Shown here: one piece after another, positions 8,836 through 17,209 of the stretch
How the letters are laid out: every line of letters starts with the position of its first letter
Numbering within the stretch: the stretch's first letter is position 1
Assembly (NCBI RefSeq): GCF_000154705.2
Contig: NZ_CM002917.1
Location: 2,684,461 to 2,748,460, forward strand
Origin: Hoeflea phototrophica DFL-43
GTDB lineage: Bacteria > Pseudomonadota > Alphaproteobacteria > Rhizobiales > Rhizobiaceae
Reading direction: 5' to 3'
Length of the DNA stretch: 64,000 bases
Translations under genes and position numbers: made by a program
The notes under the pieces: model-generated
Seen by the model: the letters and a program-made list of their open reading frames with translations, nothing else
Databases searched by the model: none
What the model was told of the DNA's origin: nothing

Positions 8836-9438
8836 ATGGAAACAATTCTGGCGCTTGTGCGCGACTACGGCATGGCGGTTTATGTCCTGCTGTTTGGCTA
8901 TTGCGCGCTCAAGAGTGGGTCGCTGCCGCTGTTTGCAGGCTATGCCGCACAAGCCGGTGCGCTGGATGTGGCAGGCGTTGCCGCAGCCAGCTTTGCCGGC
9001 GGTTACCTCGGTGACGAGGCGCGCTTCGCCCTGGCCCGCCGCTATGGCGATGGTCTTGCAAAGGGGCGGCCCCGGCTCGCGCGGATCATGGAGAATGGCA
9101 AGCGGCTGCTGGCGCAGTACGGCGTGGCCTATGTGTTTCTCTACCGCTATCCCAAGGGCATGCGCACCATCGGCGCGCTGCCCCTTGGGCTGACGGATAT
9201 GCGCTGGCCGGTGTTCACAGCGCTGAACGGCGCGTCAGCCACCCTTTGGGCAGGGCTTCTCGTCGGCGCCGGCTATGTTTTCGGACAACAGATCGAGCGG
9301 GCGGTGGCATCGAACTGGGCCGCAGGCAGCGTCATCCTGCTGGCGGCCTTCCTTGCGCTGACCGGGCTCGCCTGGTGGCGGGTGTCGCGGCTTTCGGCCC
9401 GCGAACCGGCTGCAACCGGTTCTGTGGCCGGCCAGTAG
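8836..9438 (+). CDS. DedA/VTT-domain family integral membrane protein
   Basis: A 200-residue membrane protein with an N-terminal hydrophobic segment, a re-entrant glycine-rich stretch (GGYLGDEARFALARRYG) and the conserved FLYRYPKGMRT block around residues 100-110. These correspond to the SNARE-associated/DedA (VTT) fold, including its key basic residues. Two or three further hydrophobic helices end the protein. DedA proteins are linked to lipid scrambling, undecaprenyl-phosphate recycling and proton-motive-force maintenance at the inner membrane. GGGGA lies nine bases before the ATG. The next gene, an exonuclease, starts 49 bases downstream and may share the transcript. The family is clear; the specific function is not. 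Confidence 0.85.
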   Translation: METILALVRDYGMAVYVLLFGYCALKSGSLPLFAGYAAQAGALDVAGVAAASFAGGYLGDEARFALARRYGDGLAKGRPRLARIMENGKRLLAQYGVAYVFLYRYPKGMRTIGALPLGLTDMRWPVFTALNGASATLWAGLLVGAGYVFGQQIERAVASNWAAGSVILLAAFLALTGLAWWRVSRLSAREPAATGSVAGQ

Positions 9439-9487
9439 CCAACGCAGACGCCCCGGTGCATTGTTGGCCCGAACAGAGGGCGGACCG

Positions 9488-10102
9488 ATGAAATCAGCCA
9501 TCATTTTCGATTGCGAATTCCTCACCATCGAGGGCTCGCCGCAGCGTTTCTGGTGCGGGCCTTATGATCCTGATCCGGTCATTGCGCAGATCGGCGCTGT
9601 GCGGCTCGGGCTTGAAGGCGACTTTCCGCTGACTGAGAGCTTCTCGGTCCTGGTCAAACCGCTCGACCGGCATGGCCGGCCCTACCCGATTGATCCGTTT
9701 TTCACCCGCCTAACGGGAATCAATGAAGATGCGATCAAGGACAATGGTCTGGCTCTTGAGGAGGCGCTCGGCGCGTTCGACCGTTTCACAAACGGCGACA
9801 GGATCTTTTCCTGGGGCAAGGACGAGTTCAATCTGATCGCCATCAGCACCTATGTGACGGGCATAGCACCGCCCATTCCCGTCACCCGCTTCAGCAATGC
9901 CTGCGACCTGCTGCTCGCAGCCGGCATGCCATATGACGATCTCCGCACCACGCGGAGCAACACCCTGCCCGCCTACTTCGAGGTCGATCATCCGCCACTC
10001 AAGGCCCATGACGCCACGGACGACGCCCGCGCCGTCGCCTATACGCTGCAGCACCTGTTCAGGCTGGGGCGGCTGTCCCCGGATTTATTGAAATCCAGAT
10101 GA
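9488..10102 (+). CDS. DEDD-type 3'-5' exonuclease (DNA polymerase III epsilon-like)
   Basis: A 204-residue exonuclease domain protein. IIFDCEFLTIEG gives the first acidic motif (D-x-E), a central SWGKDEFN the second, and the final HDATDDARAVA the third with the catalytic histidine five residues before the aspartate (DEDDh type). No other domain is present, so it is a free-standing exonuclease, not a polymerase subunit. The ATG at 9488 is preferred over a TTG at 9461, which would add nine residues lacking homology character. It lies downstream of the DedA-like gene and ends nine bases before the convergent LacI gene. Its substrate, DNA or RNA, cannot be decided. Confidence 0.86.
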   Translation: MKSAIIFDCEFLTIEGSPQRFWCGPYDPDPVIAQIGAVRLGLEGDFPLTESFSVLVKPLDRHGRPYPIDPFFTRLTGINEDAIKDNGLALEEALGAFDRFTNGDRIFSWGKDEFNLIAISTYVTGIAPPIPVTRFSNACDLLLAAGMPYDDLRTTRSNTLPAYFEVDHPPLKAHDATDDARAVAYTLQHLFRLGRLSPDLLKSR

Positions 10103-10111
10103 GATAGTCGG

Positions 10112-11110
10112 TCAGTTGACCGGTCTCAAAGTTCCCCGCTCTACGACCCGGCAGGGAAACAGCCTGGCTTCAGGGTAGCGCTCCGGCGTGTCGAGCATCG
10201 AGACAATCAGCTCGATCGAGGAGGCAATGATCTGCTTGATCGGCTGGTGAATGGTGGTGAGGTCGATGTTCTCCCAGCCCGCCATTTCCATGTCATTGAG
10301 CCCGATCAGGCCAATGTCATCCGGCACTTTAAGGTCCGAATCACTGATCGCGCTCAGTGCCCCGATGGAGAGCACGTCATCGCCGCAGAAATAGGCCTGG
10401 GCCGGCTTGTCCTGGAGCCGCGCCAGCATTTCCTTGCGCCCCGCATTGAACGAATAGGCTTCGGCAAAGGTGTGCCGCACCGAAATGTCGGGGTGCTGCG
10501 CCAGTTCTTCCATGAAGCCCCGAAACCGGTCTTGCGTCGAGGTCGCGCTTTCCGGCCCGCCCAGAAACGCAACATCGTGGTAGCCGCGCCGGATCAGTTC
10601 GCGCGCCGCCATTCGCCCGCATTCGACATTGTCGATCCCGACCACATGCACTTCCGGCGAACTGGCGTAGCGGCCGAAACTGTGGACCACCGGAACACCG
10701 GCATCGCGAAATGCCTTGGCGAAGCCCGGCGGCAAGGTCGAGGATGCCACCACCACTGCATCAACCGAATATTGCCGCAGCATCCGGACCGAATTTGCGG
10801 GATCGGTTTCATCAGACAGATTGACGAGCAGCGGCCGCAGCCCCCGGTCCTGCAGACCACGGGTGAACAGGTCGAAAACCTCGAGAAAGATCGGGTTGTG
10901 AAAGTTGTTCGACACCAGACCGATCAGCTTGGTCCGCCCGGTGGTCAGGCTCGAAGCCAGCGCATTCGGGCTGTAACCCAGCTCATCAGCGGCTTTTTCC
11001 ACCTTTTTGCGCATCTTGAGAGACACCGACGCACCATCGGTGAAGGTGCGGGACACCGCCGCGCGGGATACGCCGGCGCGCTCTGCGACATCCTTCAAGG
11101 TTGGCGGCAT
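10112..11110 (-). CDS. LacI family transcriptional regulator of the sugar/inositol regulon
   Basis: A 332-residue LacI-type repressor. Residues 1-50 form the helix-turn-helix and hinge helix (TLKDVAERAGVSRAAVSRTF), followed by a periplasmic-binding-protein-like effector domain (GLVSNNFHNPIFLEVF onward). It diverges from the ABC importer starting at 11309, and a perfect 20-bp palindrome lies between them at 11195-11214, so it probably controls both itself and the importer. The same palindrome core precedes the iol genes at 4188, extending the regulon to the catabolic locus. The effector is probably an inositol or a pathway intermediate, which is an inference. Many characterised inositol regulators are DeoR- or RpiR-type IolR, so LacI control would be a lineage variation. 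Confidence 0.93.
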   Translation of the reverse strand: MPPTLKDVAERAGVSRAAVSRTFTDGASVSLKMRKKVEKAADELGYSPNALASSLTTGRTKLIGLVSNNFHNPIFLEVFDLFTRGLQDRGLRPLLVNLSDETDPANSVRMLRQYSVDAVVVASSTLPPGFAKAFRDAGVPVVHSFGRYASSPEVHVVGIDNVECGRMAARELIRRGYHDVAFLGGPESATSTQDRFRGFMEELAQHPDISVRHTFAEAYSFNAGRKEMLARLQDKPAQAYFCGDDVLSIGALSAISDSDLKVPDDIGLIGLNDMEMAGWENIDLTTIHQPIKQIIASSIELIVSMLDTPERYPEARLFPCRVVERGTLRPVN

Positions 11111-11194
11111 TGTTCTCTCATCTTCGTTCCCCCCGGTACACGATGACGCATTAGTGCCCAGAAAAGCCTATGAAAGCAAGAATTTCAATTTTGG

Positions 11195-11214
11195 TTTTGC
11201 AACCGGTTGCAAAA
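11195..11214. promoter_or_regulatory. Perfect 20-bp palindromic LacI operator between regulator and ABC importer
   Basis: TTTTGCAACCGGTTGCAAAA is a perfect inverted repeat in the divergent region between the LacI gene (start 11110) and the periplasmic binding protein gene (start 11309). Its inner 18 bases are identical to the site at 4188-4205. Such length and symmetry around a central CG are characteristic of LacI-family operators. Autoregulation plus control of the importer is inferred. Confidence 0.87.
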
Positions 11215-11308
11215 TGATTTGAAACGTGGTTTCCTGACAATCGAGAGACGGAAGGGAGACCGTCCTTTCCGTTGTCTTTTAGGCAAAACACTCTGGGAGG
11301 AGACCCAT

Positions 11309-12256
11309 ATGTCATTGACCAAGAAGCTCGCTCTGGCCGTTGCGGTGTTCGCAGCACCGGTGCTCACCGCAGCCACCGCATCCGCCGAAGGCGAGCGCTA
11401 TGTGCTCGTCAGCCATGCCCCCGACAGCGACAGCTGGTGGAACACCATCAAGAACGGCATCGCACTTGCCGGCGAGCAAATGAATGTTGAAGTCGAGTAC
11501 CGCAATCCGCCGACCGGCGACCTCGCCGACATGGCCCGTATCATTGAGCAGGCAGCAGCCTCCTCGCCCAACGGCATCATCACAACACTCGCCGATTACG
11601 ACGTGCTTTCCGGTCCGATCAAGGCCGCTGTCGAGTCCGGCGTGGACGTGATCATCATGAACTCCGGCACACCTGACCAGGCCCGCGAGGTCGGCGCCCT
11701 GATGTATGTCGGCCAGCCCGAATATGATGCCGGTTTCGCAGCCGGTCTGCGCGCCAAGGGCGACGGCATCGGCTCGTTCCTCTGCGTCAACCACTACATC
11801 TCCTCGCCGGCTTCGACCGAGCGCTGCCAGGGCTTTGCAGATGGTCTGGGTGTTGATCTGGGCAACCAGATGATCGATTCGGGTCAGGACCCGGCTGAAA
11901 TCAAAAACCGCGTTCTCGCCTATCTCAACTCAAACCCGGACACCGATGCTGTGCTGACGCTCGGCCCGACAAGTGCCGATCCGACCCTGCTCGCGCTGGA
12001 TGAAAACGGCATGGCCGGCGACATCTACTTCGGCACCTTTGACCTCGGCACCAACATCGTTGAAGGCATCAAGGCCGGCACCATCAACTGGGGCATCGAC
12101 CAGCAGCCCTTCCTGCAGGCCTATCTGCCGGTCGTGGTGATGACCAACTATCACCGTTACGGCGTTCTGCCGGGCAACAACATCAACTCCGGCCCTGGTT
12201 TCGTAACCGCCGACGGACTTGAAATGGTTGAAAAGTTCGCCGGCGAATACCGCTAA
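11309..12256 (+). CDS. Sugar (probable inositol/polyol) ABC transporter periplasmic binding protein
   Basis: A 315-residue exported binding protein of the RbsB-like (type I periplasmic binding) class. A signal peptide (MSLTKKLALAVAVFAAP, ending ASA near residue 26) is followed by the start of the ligand fold, YVLVSHAPDSDSWWNTIKNG. The ATG has CTGGGAGGAGAC upstream; in-frame codons from 11207 begin inside the operator and are rejected. It heads the operon with a permease and an ATPase. A perfect intrinsic terminator sits directly after its stop, so it is probably made in excess of the membrane parts, as is common for binding proteins. The ligand is inferred from the shared operator with the iol genes, not from residues. 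Confidence 0.92.
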   Translation: MSLTKKLALAVAVFAAPVLTAATASAEGERYVLVSHAPDSDSWWNTIKNGIALAGEQMNVEVEYRNPPTGDLADMARIIEQAAASSPNGIITTLADYDVLSGPIKAAVESGVDVIIMNSGTPDQAREVGALMYVGQPEYDAGFAAGLRAKGDGIGSFLCVNHYISSPASTERCQGFADGLGVDLGNQMIDSGQDPAEIKNRVLAYLNSNPDTDAVLTLGPTSADPTLLALDENGMAGDIYFGTFDLGTNIVEGIKAGTINWGIDQQPFLQAYLPVVVMTNYHRYGVLPGNNINSGPGFVTADGLEMVEKFAGEYR

Positions 12257-12271
12257 GGTATCCTCCCACTT

Positions 12272-12308
12272 GGGCAGCAGTTCGCCTTAGAACTGCTGCC
12301 CTTTTTTT
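12272..12308 (+). terminator. Intrinsic terminator/attenuator between binding protein and permease genes
   Basis: A perfect 12-bp stem, GGGCAGCAGTTC paired with GAACTGCTGCCC (12290-12301), around the six-base loop GCCTTA, is followed by seven T residues. It sits 15 bases after the binding-protein stop and 24 bases before the permease start. Partial read-through would give more binding protein than permease and ATPase. Confidence 0.93.
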
Positions 12309-12331
12309 ATCCAATTCAAAGTCTGTGAGGC

Positions 12332-13456
12332 ATGATGTCTAATACGGCTGACGCACCCGCAAGCGACGAACGCATCAAGCAAACTTCCGCCCTGCGCAAA
12401 GCACTGATCCGCCCCGAACTTGGCGGCATCTGCGGGACTGTGATCGTGTTCGTGCTTTTTGCAATTTTCGCCGGCGACAGCGGAATGTTCAATTCCCAAG
12501 GCGTTCTCAACTGGTCCGTGGTTTCGGCCCAGTTCATGATTATCGCGGTTGGCGCATGTCTTTTGATGATCGCCGGCGAGTTTGATCTTTCTGTCGGCTC
12601 CATGATCGGCTTTGCCGGCATGATGATCGCAATCTTTTCAATCACGCTCGAATGGCCGGTCTGGCAGGCCATCATCGTCACATTCGTCCTGTGCACCGCA
12701 ATCGGCGCCCTCAACGGCATCATTGTCGTGCGGACGGGGCTGCCGAGCTTTATCGTGACGCTGGCATTTCTTTTCATCCTTCGTGGCTTCACCATCTATC
12801 TGCCCCAGCTGATCGAACGCAAAACCATCATCGGCGGGATCGACAAGGCGGCTGAAGGCGACTGGCTGGCTGTTCTCTTCGGCGGAAAGATCCTCGGCGG
12901 TCTGTTCACCTGGCTGGGTGATGCAGGCATCATCGCGGTCTTCGAGCGTGGCAATCGCGCCGGACAGCCGGTGGTTGACGGCATCCCGATGCTGATCATC
13001 TGGGCGTTGGTTCTGGTGGCGTTCGGCCACATCCTGCTCACCCGCACCCAGTTCGGCAACTGGATCTTTGCTTCCGGCGGCGACGCGGAATCAGCCCGGA
13101 ACTCGGGCGTTCCGGTCAACCGCGTCAAAGTGCTGATGTTCATGTTCACAGCCTTCTGTGCCTGTGTCTTCGCCACCTGTCAGGTTATGGAGTTCGGCTC
13201 GGCGGGTGCGGACCGCGGACTGCTCAAGGAGTTCGAGGCGATCATCGCGGTGGTGATCGGCGGCGCATTGCTGACCGGCGGTTACGGCTCCGTTATCGGC
13301 GCGGCACTCGGCGCACTGATCTTCGGCGTCGTGCAGCAAGGCCTGTTCTTCGCCAATGTCGAAAGCTCACTGTTCAGGGTGTTCCTGGGCGTTATCCTGC
13401 TGTTTGCCGTGGTGCTCAACACCTACATCCGGCGCATGATCACGGGGGAGAGATGA
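12332..13456 (+). CDS. Sugar ABC transporter permease (RbsC/FrcC type)
   Basis: A 374-residue inner-membrane permease of the branched-chain/ribose class. Hydrophobic helices span most of the protein, with the conserved [12 protein letters not shown] block near residue 85 and the cytoplasmic coupling region [16 protein letters not shown] near residue 250, both diagnostic of RbsC-like subunits. It is longer than RbsC because of an extra segment around residues 165-215. GTGAGG precedes the ATG; a second ATG follows immediately. It ends one base before the ATPase start, so the two are translationally linked. It works with the binding protein and ATPase to import a sugar or polyol. Confidence 0.92.
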   Translation: MMSNTADAPASDERIKQTSALRKALIRPELGGICGTVIVFVLFAIFAGDSGMFNSQGVLNWSVVSAQFMIIAVGACLLMIAGEFDLSVGSMIGFAGMMIAIFSITLEWPVWQAIIVTFVLCTAIGALNGIIVVRTGLPSFIVTLAFLFILRGFTIYLPQLIERKTIIGGIDKAAEGDWLAVLFGGKILGGLFTWLGDAGIIAVFERGNRAGQPVVDGIPMLIIWALVLVAFGHILLTRTQFGNWIFASGGDAESARNSGVPVNRVKVLMFMFTAFCACVFATCQVMEFGSAGADRGLLKEFEAIIAVVIGGALLTGGYGSVIGAALGALIFGVVQQGLFFANVESSLFRVFLGVILLFAVVLNTYIRRMITGER

Positions 13457-13457
13457 T

Positions 13458-14246
13458 ATGAACCCGGAACACGCTCCAATCATCGAAATGAAGAACATCG
13501 AGAAGCATTTCGGCTCGGTCATCGCGCTCGCAGGCGTCTCGGTCAATGTCTATCCCGGAGAATGCCACTGCCTGCTAGGTGACAACGGCGCCGGCAAATC
13601 CACCTTCATCAAGACCATGTCCGGGGTGCACAAGCCCACCCATGGCGAGATCTTCTTTGAAGGCAAGCCGATGCAGTTCGCCGATCCGCGGGATGCCATC
13701 GAGGCCGGCATCGCAACGGTGCATCAGCATCTGGCGATGATCCCGCTGATGTCGGTCAGCCGCAACTTCTTCATGGGCAACGAGCCGATCAAAAAGCTCG
13801 GACCGCTCAAGTTCTTCGACCATGAGTTCGCCAATCGCGTCACCATGGAAGAAATGAAGAAGATGGGGATCAACCTGCGCGGCCCCGACCAGGCGGTGGG
13901 AACACTCTCGGGCGGTGAGCGCCAGACAGTGGCGATTGCCCGAGCGGTCTATCTCGGCGCCAAGATTCTGATCCTGGATGAGCCGACCTCGGCGCTCGGT
14001 GTTCGTCAGACCGCCAATGTTCTGGCCACCATCGACAAGGTCCGCAAACAGGGAATCGGCGTGGTCTTTATCACCCATAATGTCCGTCATGCGATGGCCG
14101 TAGGCGACCGCTTCACAGTGCTCAACCGCGGCAAGACGCTGGGAACCGCCCAGCGTGGCCAGATCACGCCGGACGAGTTGCAGGACCTGATGGCGGGCGG
14201 CCAGGAACTGGTGGCATTGGAAGGATCTCTGGGCGGCACGGTCTGA
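13458..14246 (+). CDS. Sugar ABC transporter ATP-binding protein (single-domain)
   Basis: A 262-residue ATPase. Walker A is GDNGAGKST (around residue 42), the signature is LSGGERQ, Walker B is [12 protein letters not shown], and the switch histidine is in FITHNVRHA. Ribose-type importers often have a double ATPase (RbsA); this one has a single nucleotide-binding domain, like FrcA of rhizobial fructose importers, and is presumably a homodimer. The alanine-glycine after DEPTS (SALG) is also typical of this subfamily. It follows the permease at one base and is the last gene of the operon, ahead of a GC-rich hairpin at 14322. Confidence 0.92.
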   Translation: MNPEHAPIIEMKNIEKHFGSVIALAGVSVNVYPGECHCLLGDNGAGKSTFIKTMSGVHKPTHGEIFFEGKPMQFADPRDAIEAGIATVHQHLAMIPLMSVSRNFFMGNEPIKKLGPLKFFDHEFANRVTMEEMKKMGINLRGPDQAVGTLSGGERQTVAIARAVYLGAKILILDEPTSALGVRQTANVLATIDKVRKQGIGVVFITHNVRHAMAVGDRFTVLNRGKTLGTAQRGQITPDELQDLMAGGQELVALEGSLGGTV

Positions 14247-14279
14247 CCCCCTGCCCGATCAGGCCGGCACTCACTGGCC

Positions 14280-14300
14280 AGAGCGAAAGATATTCGCTCT
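14280..14300 (+). terminator. Weak hairpin after the ABC operon
   Basis: AGAGCGAA and TTCGCTCT form a perfect 8-bp stem around AGATA, 34 bases after the ATPase stop. It has no T tract, so it may stabilise the transcript end more than terminate it; a stronger terminator follows. Confidence 0.5.
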
Positions 14301-14321
14301 CTTCAAAATTGATCTCACATT

Positions 14322-14352
14322 GGCGCGGCAACTAGCCGCGCCATTTTCATTT
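14322..14352 (+). terminator. Rho-independent terminator after the sugar ABC operon
   Basis: GGCGCGGC pairs with GCCGCGCC (14335-14342) around the loop AACTA and is followed by ATTTTCATTTC, a broken T tract. It lies in the 303-base gap between the ABC operon and phnD and probably separates the two transcripts. Confidence 0.75.
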
Positions 14353-14443
14353 CAGGATCATTCTGCTTCACGATGTTTCGGATTTTCCTGCAAAATCAGG
14401 CCTGACCCGTGGGGCTCAAGAGGACCCGACATGCCCAGTTTGC

Positions 14444-14471
14444 CTGTGAATGCAAATACATGACCTGTCAT
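14444..14471 (+). promoter_or_regulatory. Possible Pho box upstream of phnD
   Basis: CTGTGAA at 14444 and CTGTCAT at 14465 are near copies of the PhoB heptamer CTGTCAT, 21 bases apart (two turns), with a weaker AATACAT in between. PhoB sites are tandem heptamers at 11-base steps, so the spacing is close but not exact. Context supports it, since the downstream genes encode a phosphonate/phosphate importer, a class usually under PhoB control. The remainder of the 303-base gap holds only the two hairpins noted above. Confidence 0.4.
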
Positions 14472-14549
14472 AATTGCTTGCCATTTGGCCCAAGACCCAG
14501 AATAGTCGCGACCGGAGAAACGAATATCACGTCTACTGGGAGGAAGACC

Positions 14550-15527
14550 ATGAAACTCAAATCCATTCTTTTGAGCACCATTGCCGGCGTCGCACTGTCG
14601 ATCGCTGCCCCACTCGCCGCTTCGGCACAGGACTGCCCGCGCGGCACACTCGACGAGCGCTATTGCGATGTTGATGGCGACCTGATCGCCGACATCCCGA
14701 CGGATTCGGCCGAGTGGCTTGATCCGGACACACTGATCTTTGCCTACACGCCTGTCGAGGATCCAGCGGTCTACAAGGAAGCCTGGTCGGACTTCCTGAC
14801 CCACCTCGACAAGGTGACCGGCAAGAAATCCATGTTCTTCCCGGTGCAATCCAATGCCGCACAGATAGAGGCCATGCGCTCCGGCCGGCTGCACATTTCG
14901 GGCTTCAACACTGGTTCCAACCCGCTCGCAGTCAATTGCGCCGGCTTCCGCCCCTTCACCATCATGGCCTCGCTTGATGGCGGTTTCGGATACGAGATGG
15001 AAATCATCACCTACCCGGGCTCGGGCATCGAAAAGGTGGAAGACATCAAGGGTGGTGACCTGGCCTTTACCTCGGAAACCTCGAACTCAGGTTTCAAGGC
15101 CCCATCCGCGATCCTCAAGGCCGATTATGGCATGGCGGCAGGAACCGACTTCAATCCGGTGTTCTCGGGCAAGCACGACAACTCGATCCTAGGCGTGGCC
15201 AACAAGGATTACCCGGCAGCGGCGATCGCCAATTCGGTGATGAGCCGGATGATCGAACGCGAAGTGATCACCCCGGATCAGGTCAAGTCGATCTACAAAT
15301 CGCAGACCTTCCCGACCACCGGCTTCGGCGTGGTTTACAATCTCAAGCCGGAATTGCAGGAAAAAATCAAGGAAGCCTTCTTCACCTTCCCTTGGGAAGG
15401 GTCCTCATTGAAGGAAGAGTTTGAGAAGTCAAACGAAGGCCAGTTCCTCGAAATGAACTACAAGGATTTCTGGGATGTGATCCGCAAGATCGACACCGCC
15501 AACGGCGTTACCTACACCTGCGGCTAA
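14550..15527 (+). CDS. phnD: Phosphonate/phosphate ABC transporter substrate-binding protein PhnD (PhoD type)
   Basis: A 325-residue exported binding protein. A signal peptide (MKLKSILLSTIAGVALS, cleavage after ASA near residue 26) is followed by a PhnD-family type II binding fold: FAYTPVEDPAVYKEAW, then SGRLHISGFNTGSNP, then FTSETSNSGFKAP. The family binds alkylphosphonates or phosphate. The ATG follows TGGGAGGAAGACC, while in-frame codons from 14409 lack a ribosome site. It heads phnD-phnC-phnE-phnE-HAD. In Sinorhizobium the related phoCDET system imports phosphate and phosphonates, so this operon is probably the counterpart. No C-P lyase genes are nearby, so phosphate or an ester may be the real ligand. 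Confidence 0.92.
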   Translation: MKLKSILLSTIAGVALSIAAPLAASAQDCPRGTLDERYCDVDGDLIADIPTDSAEWLDPDTLIFAYTPVEDPAVYKEAWSDFLTHLDKVTGKKSMFFPVQSNAAQIEAMRSGRLHISGFNTGSNPLAVNCAGFRPFTIMASLDGGFGYEMEIITYPGSGIEKVEDIKGGDLAFTSETSNSGFKAPSAILKADYGMAAGTDFNPVFSGKHDNSILGVANKDYPAAAIANSVMSRMIEREVITPDQVKSIYKSQTFPTTGFGVVYNLKPELQEKIKEAFFTFPWEGSSLKEEFEKSNEGQFLEMNYKDFWDVIRKIDTANGVTYTCG

Positions 15528-15540
15528 GCCCCGATCCAAC

Positions 15541-15572
15541 GGCGTCGCGCGACCTGCGCGGCGCCCTTTTTT
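15541..15572 (+). terminator. Intrinsic terminator/attenuator after phnD
   Basis: GGCGTCGCGC pairs with GCGCGGCGCC (15556-15565), with one G-T pair, around GACCT and is followed by C and six T residues. It sits 13 bases after phnD and 24 bases before phnC, the same arrangement as in the sugar importer, so phnD is probably made in excess. Confidence 0.88.
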
Positions 15573-15596
15573 ATCCCATTCTTTCATAGCGGCGCC

Positions 15597-16397
15597 ATGC
15601 TCGAACTTCAAAAACTGACCAAGACCTACCGGACCGGAGACAAGGCGCTTCAGAACGTTGACCTGGTTATCCCCAAAGGTCAGGTCCTGGCCTTGATCGG
15701 GCCGTCAGGCGCTGGCAAGTCGACGCTCATCCGCTGCATCAACCGCCTGGTGGAACCAAGCTCCGGCAAGGTTCTGCTCGATGGCGAAGACATTACCGCA
15801 CTCAGCTCCGGCGGATTGCGCAAGATGCGCCGCAAGATGGGCATGATTTTTCAGGAATATGCGCTGGTCGAACGGCTGACCGTGATGGAGAACGTGCTTT
15901 CCGGCCGGCTCGGATATGTCGGCTTCTGGCGGTCGTTCCTGCGCAAATACCCGCAGTCAGACGTCGACGAGGCGTTCCGTCTGCTCGACCGGGTCGGGCT
16001 TCTGGCGATGGCCGACAAGCGCGCCGACGAACTCTCGGGGGGCCAGCGCCAGCGCGTCGGCATTGCCCGGGCGCTGATCCAGAATCCACGGCTGCTTCTG
16101 GTCGACGAGCCGACCGCCTCGCTCGACCCCAAGACATCGCGGCAGATCATGCGGCTGATTTGCGAATTGTGCGCCGAACGCGACCTGGCGGCCGTGATCA
16201 ACATTCACGATGTGGCGCTGGCGCAGATGTTCGTCGAGCGCATTGTCGGCCTCAAGGGCGGGCAACTGGCCTTCGACGGCAAGCCCACCGACATGTCAGA
16301 CACCGTGCTGACCAGCATCTATGGCGAGGAAGACTGGCACGCGACCATCCGTCAGGTGGAGGACGAAGAGGCTGACGAAATGGTAGCCGCAACATGA
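15597..16397 (+). CDS. phnC: Phosphonate ABC transporter ATP-binding protein PhnC
   Basis: A 266-residue ABC ATPase. Walker A is GPSGAGKST (near residue 36), the signature is [16 protein letters not shown], Walker B is [12 protein letters not shown] and the switch histidine is in INIHDVALA. The [18 protein letters not shown] start and the [14 protein letters not shown]-loop fit PhnC. It is preceded by TTTCATAGCGGCGCC without a strong Shine-Dalgarno. Its stop overlaps the first permease by four bases (ATGA at 16394). It energises import through the two PhnE-type permeases that follow. Confidence 0.93.
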   Translation: MLELQKLTKTYRTGDKALQNVDLVIPKGQVLALIGPSGAGKSTLIRCINRLVEPSSGKVLLDGEDITALSSGGLRKMRRKMGMIFQEYALVERLTVMENVLSGRLGYVGFWRSFLRKYPQSDVDEAFRLLDRVGLLAMADKRADELSGGQRQRVGIARALIQNPRLLLVDEPTASLDPKTSRQIMRLICELCAERDLAAVINIHDVALAQMFVERIVGLKGGQLAFDGKPTDMSDTVLTSIYGEEDWHATIRQVEDEEADEMVAAT

Positions 16398-17209
16398 GCG
16401 CTGTGACGCTTGATGACAGGCTGGGAACCCGCTGGAAAAAGCCGCCTCTGATCTCCAATTCCACATTGCGCTGGGGCCTGATGATCGGCGCGCTGATCTA
16501 TCTGGTGCTGGCCATTGCCTCGCTTGATGTGAACTGGGCGCGGGTCGCAGAAGGCCTGAGCCGCGGCTGGGCCTTCGTAACCTCGTTCTTCAATCCGGAT
16601 TTCGTCTCGCGCGGCTCGGACATCTGGGACGGCATCCTCGAAAGCGTGATCATCACCATCACCTCGACCATTGTCGGCATTGCGATCTCGATTCCGATCG
16701 GACTGGGCGCCGCGCGCAACATTGCGCCTTTGCCGATCTATCTCATCTGCCGTGGCATCGTCGCGCTGTCGCGCGCGCTCAACGAAATCATCGTCGCCAT
16801 CCTGCTGGTCGCGATTTTCGGCTTCGGGCCGCTCGCCGGCTTCCTGACCCTGTCCTTTGCCACCATCGGCTTCCTGTCGAAGCTGCTTGCCGAGGACATC
16901 GAGGAAATGAGCAAGGTGCAGGCGGAAGCGATCCGCGCCACCGGCGCCTCCTGGCTGCAATGGATCAATTACGGAGTCCAACCGCAGGTGATGCCGCGCT
17001 TGATCGGGCTGTCGATGTACCGTCTCGACATCAATTTCCGCGAATCCGCGGTTCTGGGCCTTGTCGGCGCCGGCGGCATCGGTGCAACCCTCAACACGGC
17101 CTTTGACCGCTACGAGTTCGACACCGCCGCAGCGATCCTGCTGATAATCATTGTGACCGTGATGGTGCTCGAATATCTCTCCGGCATCATCAGGGCGAAG
17201 GTGCAGTAA
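16394..17209 (+). CDS. phnE: Phosphonate ABC transporter permease PhnE (first copy)
   Basis: A 271-residue inner-membrane permease with about six hydrophobic helices. The EAA-like coupling loop lies around residues 170-195 ([18 protein letters not shown]), and the family block [20 protein letters not shown] follows. An N-terminal cytoplasmic segment carries basic residues (TRWKKPP). It overlaps phnC by four bases and the second permease by one (TAATG), giving tight translational coupling. With the next gene it forms the heterodimeric channel, equivalent to PhoE of the rhizobial PhoCDET system. Confidence 0.92.
   Translation: MSAVTLDDRLGTRWKKPPLISNSTLRWGLMIGALIYLVLAIASLDVNWARVAEGLSRGWAFVTSFFNPDFVSRGSDIWDGILESVIITITSTIVGIAISIPIGLGAARNIAPLPIYLICRGIVALSRALNEIIVAILLVAIFGFGPLAGFLTLSFATIGFLSKLLAEDIEEMSKVQAEAIRATGASWLQWINYGVQPQVMPRLIGLSMYRLDINFRESAVLGLVGAGGIGATLNTAFDRYEFDTAAAILLIIIVTVMVLEYLSGIIRAKVQ

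Noticed and set aside
9408..9422. A third LacI-type site near the end of the DedA-like gene (GCAACCGGTT)
   Set aside because: Only ten bases match and the right half is not symmetrical. It lies inside a coding region, so it is probably chance.
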